Assembly (NCBI GenBank): GCA_024123955.1 | Contig: CP099652.1 | Coordinates: 3,038,001-3,102,000, forward strand | Source of the DNA: Oxalobacteraceae bacterium OTU3CINTB1 | Lineage (GTDB): Bacteria > Pseudomonadota > Gammaproteobacteria > Burkholderiales > Burkholderiaceae_D | Direction: 5' to 3' | Length of the DNA: 64,000 nucleotides | Shown: positions 29,773 to 37,178 of the stretch, piece after piece | Layout of the letters: every line of letters begins with the position of its first letter | Position numbering within the stretch: the stretch's first letter is position 1 | Made by a program: the position numbers and the translations under genes | The notes under the pieces: generated by a model | What the model was told of the DNA's origin: nothing | What the model saw: only the letters and a program-made list of their open reading frames with translations | The model's database searches: none

Positions 29773-29825
29773 CGGTGTCCGGCGGCGGCGGCGGCCGGTT
29801 GCGGGTGCTGCGGCGGTTGGACGGC

Positions 29826-30047
29826 TCAGCTACTGATCTTGGCGATCGAGACCTCGGTGGATTTGACCAGGGCGATCACTTCGCTGCCCACTTTCAGGTC
29901 CAGGTCGTGGATGGAGCGCGACGTGATCACCGAGGTGACGATGCCGTGCTGGGTTTCCACATCGACTTCCGAGACCACAGGCCCGAAGATGATTTCCTTG
30001 ATCTTGCCACGGAACTGGTTACGTACGTTAATTTCAGAAATGGCCAT
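29826..30047 (-). CDS. TOBE (Mop-like) domain protein
   Basis: 73 residues forming a single TOBE/Mop domain: N-terminal ISEINVRNQFRGKIKEI, then VVSEVDVETQHGIVTSVIT and VGSEVIALVKSTEVSIAK. Mop proteins assemble into rings that bind molybdate or other oxyanions in the cytoplasm. AAGGATG before the ATG is a good RBS. It lies 83 bases downstream of the sulfate-binding protein gene on the same strand and may be cotranscribed, which would fit oxyanion homeostasis. Oligomer and ligand are inferred from the family. Confidence 0.85.
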   Translation of the reverse strand: MAISEINVRNQFRGKIKEIIFGPVVSEVDVETQHGIVTSVITSRSIHDLDLKVGSEVIALVKSTEVSIAKISS

Positions 30048-30130
30048 CGTGCATCCTTTGTCTGGTTAGTTACTACACGTCCAGATTAAGGGCATTCACG
30101 GCCTTTGCAAACGAATCGATCCGTATAACC

Positions 30131-31156
30131 TTATTTGTTCTGGTAGATCTTGTCGAATTCGCCGCCGTCGTCAAAGTGCTTTTTCTGGGCCGCTTTCCAG
30201 CCGCCGAAGACGTCATCCACCGTGAACATGGTGATTTGACGGAAGTTGGCGCTGTATTTCTTGAAAGCCTTTTCCGAGCGCGGACGGAAATAGTGCTTGG
30301 CGATGATGTCCTGCGCCGCCTCGGTGTAGAGGAAGTTCAGGTAGCCGGTGGCCTGCTTGCGCAAACCGCGACGGTCGACCACCTTGTCGACCACCGCCAC
30401 CGGCGATTCGGCCAGGATGGAGATCGAAGGATAGACCACCTCGAAGTTGTCGCCGAACTCGGCGCGCACCATGTTGACCTCGTTTTCGAAGGTCACCAGC
30501 ACATCGCCGATGTCGCGCTGGGTGAAGGTCGTGGTGGCGCCGCGTCCGCCCGCGTCGAGCACCGGCACATTCTTGAAGATCTTGGCGACCAGGTCGCGCG
30601 CTTGCGCTTCGGTGCCACCTTTTTTCACTACCGAGCCCCACGCTGCCAGATAGGTATAGCGGCCGTTGCCGGCGGTTTTGGGATTCGGGATGACAACCTT
30701 GACGCCGGGCTTGGCCAGGTCGGCCCAATCCTTGATCTGTTTCGGATTGCCCTTGCGGACGAGGTATACCATCGTCGAGTAGAACGGCGCGGCGTTGTTG
30801 GGGAACTTCTTGGCCCAGTCCTGCACCACCAAGCCGCGATCGGCCAGCATATCGATGTCATTGGCCTGGTTCATGCTGACAACGGCCGCTTCCATGCCGT
30901 CGGCGACGGAGCGGGCCTGCTTCGACGAGCCGCCGTGCGACTGGTTGACGCTGACGGTCTCGCCGGTGGTCTTCTTCCAGTCAGCAACGAATACGGGATT
31001 GATGTCCTTGAACAGTTCGCGCGCGACGTCGTAGGAGGCGTTCAGCAGCACAGGCTCGGCGGCGGCGCTGGCATGCAGCGGCAGGCCCATCAAGAGCGCC
31101 GAGGCGGCCAGGAACGAGGTGACAACGAGGCGGCGAGCAGGATTTTTGTTGGTCAT
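30131..31156 (-). CDS. sbp: Sulfate ABC transporter periplasmic binding protein
   Basis: 341 residues with a signal peptide ending near LHASAAAEP. Family signatures are LLNASYDVARELFKDINP, NQSHGGSSKQARSV, IPNPKTAGNGRYTYLAAWG and DAGGRGATTTFTQR, which line the sulfate site in Sbp/CysP proteins. It delivers sulfate or thiosulfate to a CysTWA permease. No permease or ATPase gene lies beside it, so the transporter core must be elsewhere. The start at 31156 fits the signal peptide. The leader upstream is AT-rich with inverted repeats, as expected for sulfur-responsive control. Confidence 0.93.
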   Translation of the reverse strand: MTNKNPARRLVVTSFLAASALLMGLPLHASAAAEPVLLNASYDVARELFKDINPVFVADWKKTTGETVSVNQSHGGSSKQARSVADGMEAAVVSMNQANDIDMLADRGLVVQDWAKKFPNNAAPFYSTMVYLVRKGNPKQIKDWADLAKPGVKVVIPNPKTAGNGRYTYLAAWGSVVKKGGTEAQARDLVAKIFKNVPVLDAGGRGATTTFTQRDIGDVLVTFENEVNMVRAEFGDNFEVVYPSISILAESPVAVVDKVVDRRGLRKQATGYLNFLYTEAAQDIIAKHYFRPRSEKAFKKYSANFRQITMFTVDDVFGGWKAAQKKHFDDGGEFDKIYQNK

Positions 31157-31210
31157 AATGAGCTTTCGTAATAACAGACGCCCATGGTGTAAAATTTCGC
31201 CCGGAAAAGA

Positions 31211-31225
31211 TACGAATTTTTCGTA
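31211..31225. promoter_or_regulatory. Palindrome in the sbp leader, candidate operator
   Basis: tacgaa-ttt-ttcgta is a perfect inverted repeat 55 bases upstream of the sbp start codon. A further imperfect pair, cgtta/taacg, lies at 31260-31278. Sulfur-starvation genes are usually controlled by the LysR-type activator CysB, but no match to a CysB consensus can be claimed. The surrounding stretch 31157-31300 is the only clearly AT-rich promoter-like region of this intergenic gap. Confidence 0.35.
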
Positions 31226-31435
31226 ATATGCTTAGACCGTATGGATTTCGCGAAGTTTTCGTTAAAAACCGTATAACGATTTTTGAAAACATTCGTGGGC
31301 AAAAGCAGGGCCAGCCACTAGGCTGTCATAGGGGAAACCGGTGCGTCCGCAACGGCTTTGGCAGCTTGGTGTATAGTCGAATCAGGCACTGAGAAGGCGA
31401 CTTCATTTTGCTATCGGGAATATTTGTGAGCGTAC

Positions 31436-31978
31436 ATGAGTCTTGAAATTCGGAGTCTTGAAGTCCGCATTGCTGTTTCGACAGATGCGGACGCGGCGTG
31501 CAACGTCTTGCGCCGTTCTATCTCGGAGTGCTGTGCGCTCGACCACAAAAACGATCCGGCGATCCTGGATGCGTGGTTGGGCAACAAAACGCCGCAGATG
31601 GTGGCCAACTGGTTCAGTTCGCCCACCAATTTTTCGCTGGTCGCGGTCAGCGAAGGCATCGTGGTCGGCGTCGCTTTGCTGACCGGGGCAGGGAAGTTGG
31701 CTTTATGCTATCTATTGCCGGAAGCACGGGGGCACGGGGTCGGCACGGCCCTGCTGGCGCGCGTCGAGGAGCAGGCTTGCAGTTGGGGCGTCAAGGCCCT
31801 GCAGCTGCACAGCACGGCCACCGGCCAGGCGTTTTTCGCGCGGCGCGGCTATGTGGATGCTGGCAAGGTCCGCTCGCCCTATGGCGTCGAGACGGTGTTC
31901 TTCTGGAAGCAGCTCGACGAGGCCGGCGTGCCGGACGCGGCCAAGCGTAAACGGTTTTGTAACTGTAATTCAGCGTAA
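31436..31978 (+). CDS. GNAT-family N-acetyltransferase
   Basis: 180 residues with the GNAT acetyl-CoA motif LLPEARGHGVGTALLARVEE (R/Q-x-x-G-x-G/A at ARGHGVGTA) and the later FFARRGYVDAGK. GNAT enzymes transfer acetyl groups to amines of small molecules or proteins; the substrate is unknown. The C-terminus ends in a short basic, Cys-containing tail (KRKRFCNCNSA). The start at 31436 follows gagcgtac. It is monocistronic and convergent with the amidotransferase gene; a shared terminator separates them. Confidence 0.82.
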   Translation: MSLEIRSLEVRIAVSTDADAACNVLRRSISECCALDHKNDPAILDAWLGNKTPQMVANWFSSPTNFSLVAVSEGIVVGVALLTGAGKLALCYLLPEARGHGVGTALLARVEEQACSWGVKALQLHSTATGQAFFARRGYVDAGKVRSPYGVETVFFWKQLDEAGVPDAAKRKRFCNCNSA

Positions 31979-31981
31979 ATC

Positions 31982-32003
31982 AAAGCCGGCCTTGGCCGGC
32001 TTT
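31982..32003. terminator. Bidirectional terminator between convergent genes
   Basis: Stem aaagccgg/ccggcttt with a six-base loop (31982-31989, 31996-32003), A/T-rich on both sides. It lies directly between the stop codons of the GNAT gene and the amidotransferase gene. Confidence 0.75.
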
Positions 32004-32006
32004 ACT

Positions 32007-32813
32007 TTAATAGCACACGGCCAGTTGCCACGCCTCGCGCCTTGCCGGCGCAGCGCCCACCTCCTCACCCCCAACGAACAGCTTGAGCTCGCCCGGCGCC
32101 AGCCTGGTCCACGTCTCGTTCGACGTCAGCGGCTGGGTGGCGATCACGGCGATCCGGTCGTCGAGATGGTTGTGCTTGCTGAAATCGATGCTGAGGTCGC
32201 AATCGATCAGTTTGGCGACCGAAAACGGATACTCCCTCACCACGAAATGCAAATCCGTACTGCAATGCGCGAACAGCAGCTCGCCATTGGACAAAATGAA
32301 GTTGAAGGTACCGTAATCGGCGATCTCGCCGGCCAGCGTTTCCAGCGTTTGATACAGCAGGTGGCGCGGCGGCGCCTGCTCGAAGCGCAGCGCCAGGCCC
32401 GATAGCAGGTGGCAGAAAGCCCGCTCGCTGTCGGTATCGCCCCATGGCGCGTACAGGCTGGGGTTGGGGTTGAACAGTTTCAAATCGCCATTGTGGGCGA
32501 ACGACCAGGTCTGGCCCCACAGCTCCCGCGTGAACGGGTGGCTGTTTTCCAGCGAGATGCGGCCTTGCGTGGCCTTGCGGATATGCGCGACGACGTTTTT
32601 CGCCTTGATCGGGTTTTGCTTGAACTGCGCCGCCAGCGGCGAATCGATCGACGGCAGGAAGTCGGTGTACAGGCGGCAGCCGGTGCTGGTGTGCAGCGCG
32701 ATGCCCCAGCCGTCCTTGTGTTCGCCCGTGCGTCCGCCCCGTTCGGCAAAGCCCGCGAACGAAAAATCCACGGCGGCAGGCTTGCTGCTGTTCATAGCGA
32801 GTAGTTGGCACAT
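32007..32813 (-). CDS. Class II glutamine amidotransferase, YafJ-like
   Basis: 268 residues starting MCQLLAMNSS, so Cys2 becomes the N-terminal catalytic nucleophile after Met removal. Other glutamine-amidotransferase class II features are DGWGIAL, AHIRKATQG, SFAHNGDLKLF and DTDSERAFC. YafJ-type proteins are stand-alone Ntn hydrolases that release ammonia from glutamine or a related amide; the acceptor is not known. The longer frame up to 33035 would bury the catalytic Cys, so the start at 32813 is firm. Divergent from the EAL-like gene. Confidence 0.9.
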   Translation of the reverse strand: MCQLLAMNSSKPAAVDFSFAGFAERGGRTGEHKDGWGIALHTSTGCRLYTDFLPSIDSPLAAQFKQNPIKAKNVVAHIRKATQGRISLENSHPFTRELWGQTWSFAHNGDLKLFNPNPSLYAPWGDTDSERAFCHLLSGLALRFEQAPPRHLLYQTLETLAGEIADYGTFNFILSNGELLFAHCSTDLHFVVREYPFSVAKLIDCDLSIDFSKHNHLDDRIAVIATQPLTSNETWTRLAPGELKLFVGGEEVGAAPARREAWQLAVCY

Positions 32814-32967
32814 GGGTCTGGGGAGTTGGTTGACGATGCCCCACAATAGCCGCGCCCCCATGGGAGCGGAAGGAATGTTTTGGCATATCCATAGGTGAAA
32901 GCATTCGTTCTGGTTTTCCCGGGGCGCGCATACGCTGTCGACATTGCCTGTATCCGTCGAGGAACCC

Positions 32968-33813
32968 ATGTCATTTCCCGTTCTACAAAAATACCTGGCG
33001 CGTTTATCCGACGCGACCGGCGCCGCCACCAGCATCTGGCTCGATCACGAGGGCAAGGCGCAGGGGCGGTTTTTCAATTGCACCATGAGCAGCGCCTTCC
33101 AGCCGGTGCGCCAGCTCGAAACCGGCACGATCCACGCGTACGAGGGGCTGGCGCGCAGCGTGTCGGCGCAGGACATGGGCCTGTCGCTGTGGAAGCTGCT
33201 CGACCATGCGGCCAGCGACGACGAGTCCATCGAGCTCGACCGGCTGTGCCGCATGCTGCACTCGATCAATTTCTTCCGCCAGGCCGACACGGCGCCCAAT
33301 GCCGACGCCGATCTGTACCTGAACGTGCACGACCGCCTGCTCAGCGCCGTCAGCAGCAACCACGGGCACGCATTCCGGCGCATCCTCGACGCGCTGGAGT
33401 TGCCGTTGTCGCGCATCGTGCTGCAACTGCCGGCGGCCACGCCGCAGCAGGGCTGGCTGTTGAATTATGTGTCCGACAATTACCGGCGCAACGGTTTCCG
33501 TTTCGCCGTCAACGTGGCCAGCGCGCAGGACGGCTTGCAGGTGTTGGACCGTCTGCGTCCGGACGTGTTCAAGCTCGATGCGCGCGAGCTGCACGACACC
33601 GAAAATTTGCTGATCTTGCTGCGTCGCTCGGCCGCCGCCAACGTGTCGGTGCTGTTCAAACGGGTGGAAGCGCCGCAGACGCTGACGGTGCTGCGGCAGC
33701 TGGGCGAGGCCGCCGGCGTGCCGCTGCTGGCCCAGGGCTATCTGCTCGATGAGCCGCGCGCGGCCTTGCTGCCGCCGCAGTCGGCGCCGCAGCGGGTGGC
33801 CGCCGCCGCGTAA
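32968..33813 (+). CDS. Degenerate EAL-domain protein
   Basis: 281 residues. The fold of an EAL domain can be followed: AFQPVRQLETGTIHAYEGLAR for the EAL strand (EGL), LYLNVHDRLL for the N-containing strand, IVLQLP for the strand that normally ends in E-x-T/S-E, FRFAVNVASAQ where DDFGTG should be, and DVFKLDAREL for the conserved Lys. The second metal-binding Glu and both DD Asp residues are replaced. It is probably not a phosphodiesterase and may bind c-di-GMP or a protein partner. GAGG at 32959-32962 supports the ATG at 32968 over the one at 32944. Monocistronic. Confidence 0.78.
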   Translation: MSFPVLQKYLARLSDATGAATSIWLDHEGKAQGRFFNCTMSSAFQPVRQLETGTIHAYEGLARSVSAQDMGLSLWKLLDHAASDDESIELDRLCRMLHSINFFRQADTAPNADADLYLNVHDRLLSAVSSNHGHAFRRILDALELPLSRIVLQLPAATPQQGWLLNYVSDNYRRNGFRFAVNVASAQDGLQVLDRLRPDVFKLDARELHDTENLLILLRRSAAANVSVLFKRVEAPQTLTVLRQLGEAAGVPLLAQGYLLDEPRAALLPPQSAPQRVAAAA

Positions 33814-33944
33814 TCGTCCATCGTGCCCGAACGGGCGGCGCGGCAGGCGCTTTACTAGCGCGATGGCGTTACGCAGCGCCTGCCGTGTTTTTCATTTCCC
33901 CCTGCTTACGCTATAGTATCCCTATCGAGTTTTACGGAATAGCT

Positions 33945-34712
33945 ATGGCATCGCGCAGAGAGTTTTTACAGCAGGGCTTGGGGTTGACGGCGGCGGGGTT
34001 CTTGTCCGTGCCGTTGATAGGATGTGCATCGGACGGCGCCGCGCGCAAAACCGCCGCGGCCGCCAAGCCGCCGGCGGCGCGAGTGGCGGCCCCGGCTGTT
34101 GTCACGCAGTCGCGCACGGCGGGCAGCATGCCGTCGGCATCGACGCAATCGGCGCCGTCGGGCCTCGGTTCGGGCTCGGGCGAGATCGAGCCGCCGCCGG
34201 ACATCTTCGACGCCCAGCTGCTCGACATGGAATTCTGGCTCAAGCCGCGCACCATCGAGGTCTTCCGTCCGGCCAGCAACGAGCGCGCCAAGCTGCTGTA
34301 CTGGCGCGACGGCGAGATCATCGAGTCCGCCTACCAGGACTTGTGCCACCTGCTGCGCGACGTCAACGGCAAGGAAACCGCGCGCATCGATCCCAAACTG
34401 TTCGAAACCTTGTGGGGCACCCAGGCTTTCGTGCAGCGCTACGGCATCGATACGCCGCTGGAGATCCTGTCGGGCTACCGCACCTCGGCGTCCAACAACA
34501 AGCTGCGCGAGGCCGGCGTGCCCGCCGCGCGCCAGTCGCTGCACATCGAAGGCCGCGCCGCCGACATCCGCATCGCCAACCTGAACGCCGAAGTGCTCGG
34601 CGGCTTGGTCAAGAGCTTCCGCCAGGGCGGCGTCGGCTTTTACTACCGCGCCGGCCCGCGCGGCGGGTGGATCCACGCGGATACCGGCCTCAAGCGCACC
34701 TGGAAGGGTTGA
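33945..34712 (+). CDS. Tat-exported YcbK-like (DUF882) M15-type peptidase lipoprotein
   Basis: 255 residues. The N-terminus MASRREFLQQGLGLTAAGFL carries a twin-arginine motif (SRREFLQ), and the signal ends in LIGC, a lipobox, so the protein should be folded before export and then lipidated. After a disordered Ala/Ser linker the catalytic domain has LSGYRTSASNNKLRE, SLHIEGRAADIRI and WIHADTGLKRTW, giving the His/Asp/His metal set of M15/DUF882 proteins. These cut peptidoglycan stem peptides in known family members. The start at 33945 is fixed by the Tat signal. A longer frame from 33885 is not credible. Confidence 0.85.
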   Translation: MASRREFLQQGLGLTAAGFLSVPLIGCASDGAARKTAAAAKPPAARVAAPAVVTQSRTAGSMPSASTQSAPSGLGSGSGEIEPPPDIFDAQLLDMEFWLKPRTIEVFRPASNERAKLLYWRDGEIIESAYQDLCHLLRDVNGKETARIDPKLFETLWGTQAFVQRYGIDTPLEILSGYRTSASNNKLREAGVPAARQSLHIEGRAADIRIANLNAEVLGGLVKSFRQGGVGFYYRAGPRGGWIHADTGLKRTWKG

Positions 34713-34734
34713 CCCGGGCCGCCATCGACGGCGT

Positions 34735-34953
34735 CTACTCGTAATAGTAGGAGTGGTAGGCGGTCGGCTTCAGGTTGGCCTGCCGCTCGCGGTCGATCGC
34801 GCGCGGGTCCACCGGGCGCTCCCACCAGATACGCCAGCCGAGTTCCTGGTCGCGCTTGACTTCGGGATGCTCGTCCATGAACTGGTTCAGAAACTGGCCG
34901 AAGTCAGAGACATATTCCCTCCGGCGGGGGGCGAATAAAGATTTGAATTTCAT
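34735..34953 (-). CDS. DUF3460-family small protein
   Basis: 72 residues, charged, no membrane segment: YVSDFGQFLNQFMDEHPEV and GWRIWWERPVDPRA are the recognisable conserved parts, with a Tyr-rich C-terminus (YHSYYYE). DUF3460 is a small betaproteobacterial family with no known function. A strong AGGAGG RBS nine bases before the ATG supports expression. It is convergent with the YcbK-like gene and divergent from the next. Confidence 0.82.
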   Translation of the reverse strand: MKFKSLFAPRRREYVSDFGQFLNQFMDEHPEVKRDQELGWRIWWERPVDPRAIDRERQANLKPTAYHSYYYE

Positions 34954-35001
34954 CGTCGATTCCTCCTATCGAGTAAACTGGCGGCTTGGCCAGTCAATGG
35001 G

Positions 35002-35418
35002 ATGAGTATGCAAGATAAGAATGAGCCGCCGCGTTTCAAGCCGGTGCCGTGGCAGGGGCTCGAGAGCCCGGCCGATGTCGAACTGTGGATCGAGGAACAT
35101 AACCTCAGCCTGCAGCAACATATCGGCAAGAACGAAACCGGTTACGGCGTCTGCTTCACGCTGGCCGAGGGCGGCGAGATCTATATGCAGACCACCCAGG
35201 ACGGCGCGCTGATATTGGATGTTACGCCCGAAGCGCAATGGGTGGCGCCACTGATCATGGCGGCCGCGCGCACCGACGAGGCGCCGCAGGGCTCGCTGTG
35301 GGTGCTACCGGACGATAAGCTGGTACAGTTGATGATCGGGCTGAGCGGACTGATCGCCACCTCGATGCTGGTCGTGCGCCACAATTTCGGCCTGCGCCGC
35401 CGTATGGGCGCCTGGTAG
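35002..35418 (+). CDS. Uncharacterised conserved-looking protein
   Basis: 138 residues that I do not recognise. The N-terminal part is acidic and soluble (FKPVPWQGLESPADVELWIE). Residues about 60-85 (GGEIYMQTTQDGALILDVTP) look like beta strands, and the C-terminal part has one hydrophobic stretch (LVQLMIGLSGLIATSMLVV) before a basic end. It may be a membrane-associated protein anchored near its C-terminus. It starts with an ATG at 35002 and ends 11 bases before the ABC transporter gene pair, so an operon is possible, but no functional link is visible. Confidence 0.65.
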   Translation: MSMQDKNEPPRFKPVPWQGLESPADVELWIEEHNLSLQQHIGKNETGYGVCFTLAEGGEIYMQTTQDGALILDVTPEAQWVAPLIMAAARTDEAPQGSLWVLPDDKLVQLMIGLSGLIATSMLVVRHNFGLRRRMGAW

Positions 35419-35429
35419 CGCCTGCCACT

Positions 35430-36287
35430 ATGAGGAATTCCATGCAGACACAGTTCAGTATCGCTTCCGCCATCAAACCCGGGCGCCGCCGCGCGCTGCG
35501 GACCGTGGCCATGACCTTGGTGCTCGCGGCCGGCCTGGCGGCGGCTTGGGCGCCGACGACGGCGTCGGCGGCGGACCTGCTGGCCACCGTCAAGGCGCGC
35601 GGCACGCTGAAGGTGGCGCTGGAGGGAACGTATCCGCCGTTCAACTACAAGGACCAGAAGACGGGTCAGCTGGCCGGCTACGACGTCGATGTGGCGCGCC
35701 TGCTGGCGGCGAAGTTGGGCGTGAAGGTGGAGTTTGTCAGCAGCGAATGGGCCAGCATCCTGGCCGGGCTGTCGGCCAACAAATACGATGTGATCATTTC
35801 GCAGGTCGGCATCAATCCCAAGCGCGAGCAGGCGTTCGACTTTTCCACCCCATATATCTATTCGATGCCGCAACTGATCGTGCGCAAGGACGAGAAGGCC
35901 GCCTACGCTTCGCTGGCCGATCTGAAGGGCAAGAAGCTCGGCGTGGGGCAGGGCAGCGTCTACGAGCAGCAGGCCAGGGCGGTGCCCGGCATCGACGTGC
36001 GCAGCTACGCGGCCGCGCCCGACACCATGTCGGACCTGGCCAGCGGCCGGCTCGACGCCGCGCTCAACGACAGCCTGATGTCGGCCTATCTGCTGAAAAT
36101 CTCCAAGTTGCCGATCAAGGCCGGCGCCCGGGTCGGCGCGGTCGAGCGCATGGGCATTCCCTTCCACAAGGGCAATCCCGAGTTCAAGGCCGCGCTCAAC
36201 AAGGCGCTGGCCGACGTCGCCGCCGACGGCAGCCTGAAGGCGATTTCGATCAAATGGTTCGGTACTGACGTCAGCAAGGCGCCCTGA
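35430..36287 (+). CDS. Polar amino-acid (cystine-type) ABC transporter binding protein
   Basis: 285 residues with a signal peptide ending near TTASAAD. The bacterial extracellular solute-binding family 3 pattern is clear: GTLKVALEGTYPPFNYKD, LAGYDVDVARLLAAKLGV, DVIISQVGINPKREQAFDFS and LADLKGKKLGVGQGSVYEQQ. It resembles cystine-binding TcyJ/FliY proteins. It captures the amino acid in the periplasm for the permease encoded two bases downstream. A second ATG at 35442 is possible. Confidence 0.88.
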   Translation: MRNSMQTQFSIASAIKPGRRRALRTVAMTLVLAAGLAAAWAPTTASAADLLATVKARGTLKVALEGTYPPFNYKDQKTGQLAGYDVDVARLLAAKLGVKVEFVSSEWASILAGLSANKYDVIISQVGINPKREQAFDFSTPYIYSMPQLIVRKDEKAAYASLADLKGKKLGVGQGSVYEQQARAVPGIDVRSYAAAPDTMSDLASGRLDAALNDSLMSAYLLKISKLPIKAGARVGAVERMGIPFHKGNPEFKAALNKALADVAADGSLKAISIKWFGTDVSKAP

Positions 36288-36289
36288 GC

Positions 36290-36964
36290 ATGGCGTGGCA
36301 GGACGTGCTGGAGCTGCGCACGCTGCTGGCGGAGGCGGCGCCGGTCATGTTGCGCGGCGCCGGCTACACGGTGATCTTCGCGCTGGCCTCGATGCTGGGC
36401 GGGTTGCTGATCGGCTTCCCGGTGGCGGTGATGCGCATCCTGCCGTACCGGCTGCTGCGCTGGCCGGCCACCGTGTATGTCAGCCTGTTCCGGGGCACGC
36501 CGCTGCTGGTGCAGATGTTCGTCATCTATTACGGCCTGCCCAGCGTCGGCATCGAATTCACGCCGGTGACGGCCGGCATCCTGGCGCTGAGCCTGAACTC
36601 GGGCGCGTTCCTGTCCGAAAGCCTGCGCGGCGCCATCGGCGCGGTCAGCCAGGGGCAGTGGGCGGCCAGCTACAGCCTCGGACTCGGTTACTGGAGCACC
36701 TTGCGCCACGTGGTGTTGCCGCAGGCGCTAAGGATCGCGGTGCCGGCGATGAGCAACACCTTGATCAGCCTGATCAAGGACACCTCGCTGGTGTCGGTCA
36801 TCACCATGACCGAGCTGATGCTCTCGACCAAGGAAGTGATCGCCACCACGTTCCGGCCGTTGCCGCTGTACCTGGCCGCGGCGCTGATCTACTGGGCGCT
36901 GAGCCTGCTGTTTGAGGCGCTGCAACGACGCGCCGAACAACGTTTGAACCGTGCACATCGCTAA
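36290..36964 (+). CDS. Polar amino-acid ABC transporter permease
   Basis: 224 residues with about five transmembrane helices of the HisM/TcyL type. The N-terminal APVMLRGAGYTVIFALASML, SLFRGTPLLVQMFVIYYGLP and the cytoplasmic EAA loop SLGLGYWSTLRHVVLPQALR are family hallmarks. It forms the homodimeric channel for the preceding binding protein. No ATP-binding subunit gene follows; the next bases are a repeat element, so a shared ATPase encoded elsewhere must power it. Starts two bases after the binding-protein stop. Confidence 0.88.
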   Translation: MAWQDVLELRTLLAEAAPVMLRGAGYTVIFALASMLGGLLIGFPVAVMRILPYRLLRWPATVYVSLFRGTPLLVQMFVIYYGLPSVGIEFTPVTAGILALSLNSGAFLSESLRGAIGAVSQGQWAASYSLGLGYWSTLRHVVLPQALRIAVPAMSNTLISLIKDTSLVSVITMTELMLSTKEVIATTFRPLPLYLAAALIYWALSLLFEALQRRAEQRLNRAHR

Positions 36965-37026
36965 CTTCCCGTGTTTTCTCGACATCGCCACCCGTAAATG
37001 CTAGTCTAACCCCATACCCCCAAGCG

Positions 37027-37143
37027 GGGGTCAGTGCCGACATTCGGACACGAGCTCCGCCAACGTCTGCATGGCGGCGCCGGGCTCCGGGCCAGATTCG
37101 CCATTGAAGCATGAGTCCGTGTCCGAATGTCGGCACTGACCCC
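37027..37143. repeat. REP/MITE-like inverted-repeat element, copy 2
   Basis: Two 26-base arms (37027-37052 and 37118-37143) are perfect inverted copies around 65 ORF-free bases. The tips GGGGTCAG and CTGACCCC equal those of the element at 3556-3650, and both right ends continue CGGAGT. The inner arm sequence differs, so these are related families rather than recent copies. The element lies between the ABC permease and the GGDEF-EAL gene. Confidence 0.85.
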
Positions 37144-37178
37144 GGAGTTGCGGAGTTGGGGTTACGCAAAGGGAGGGT

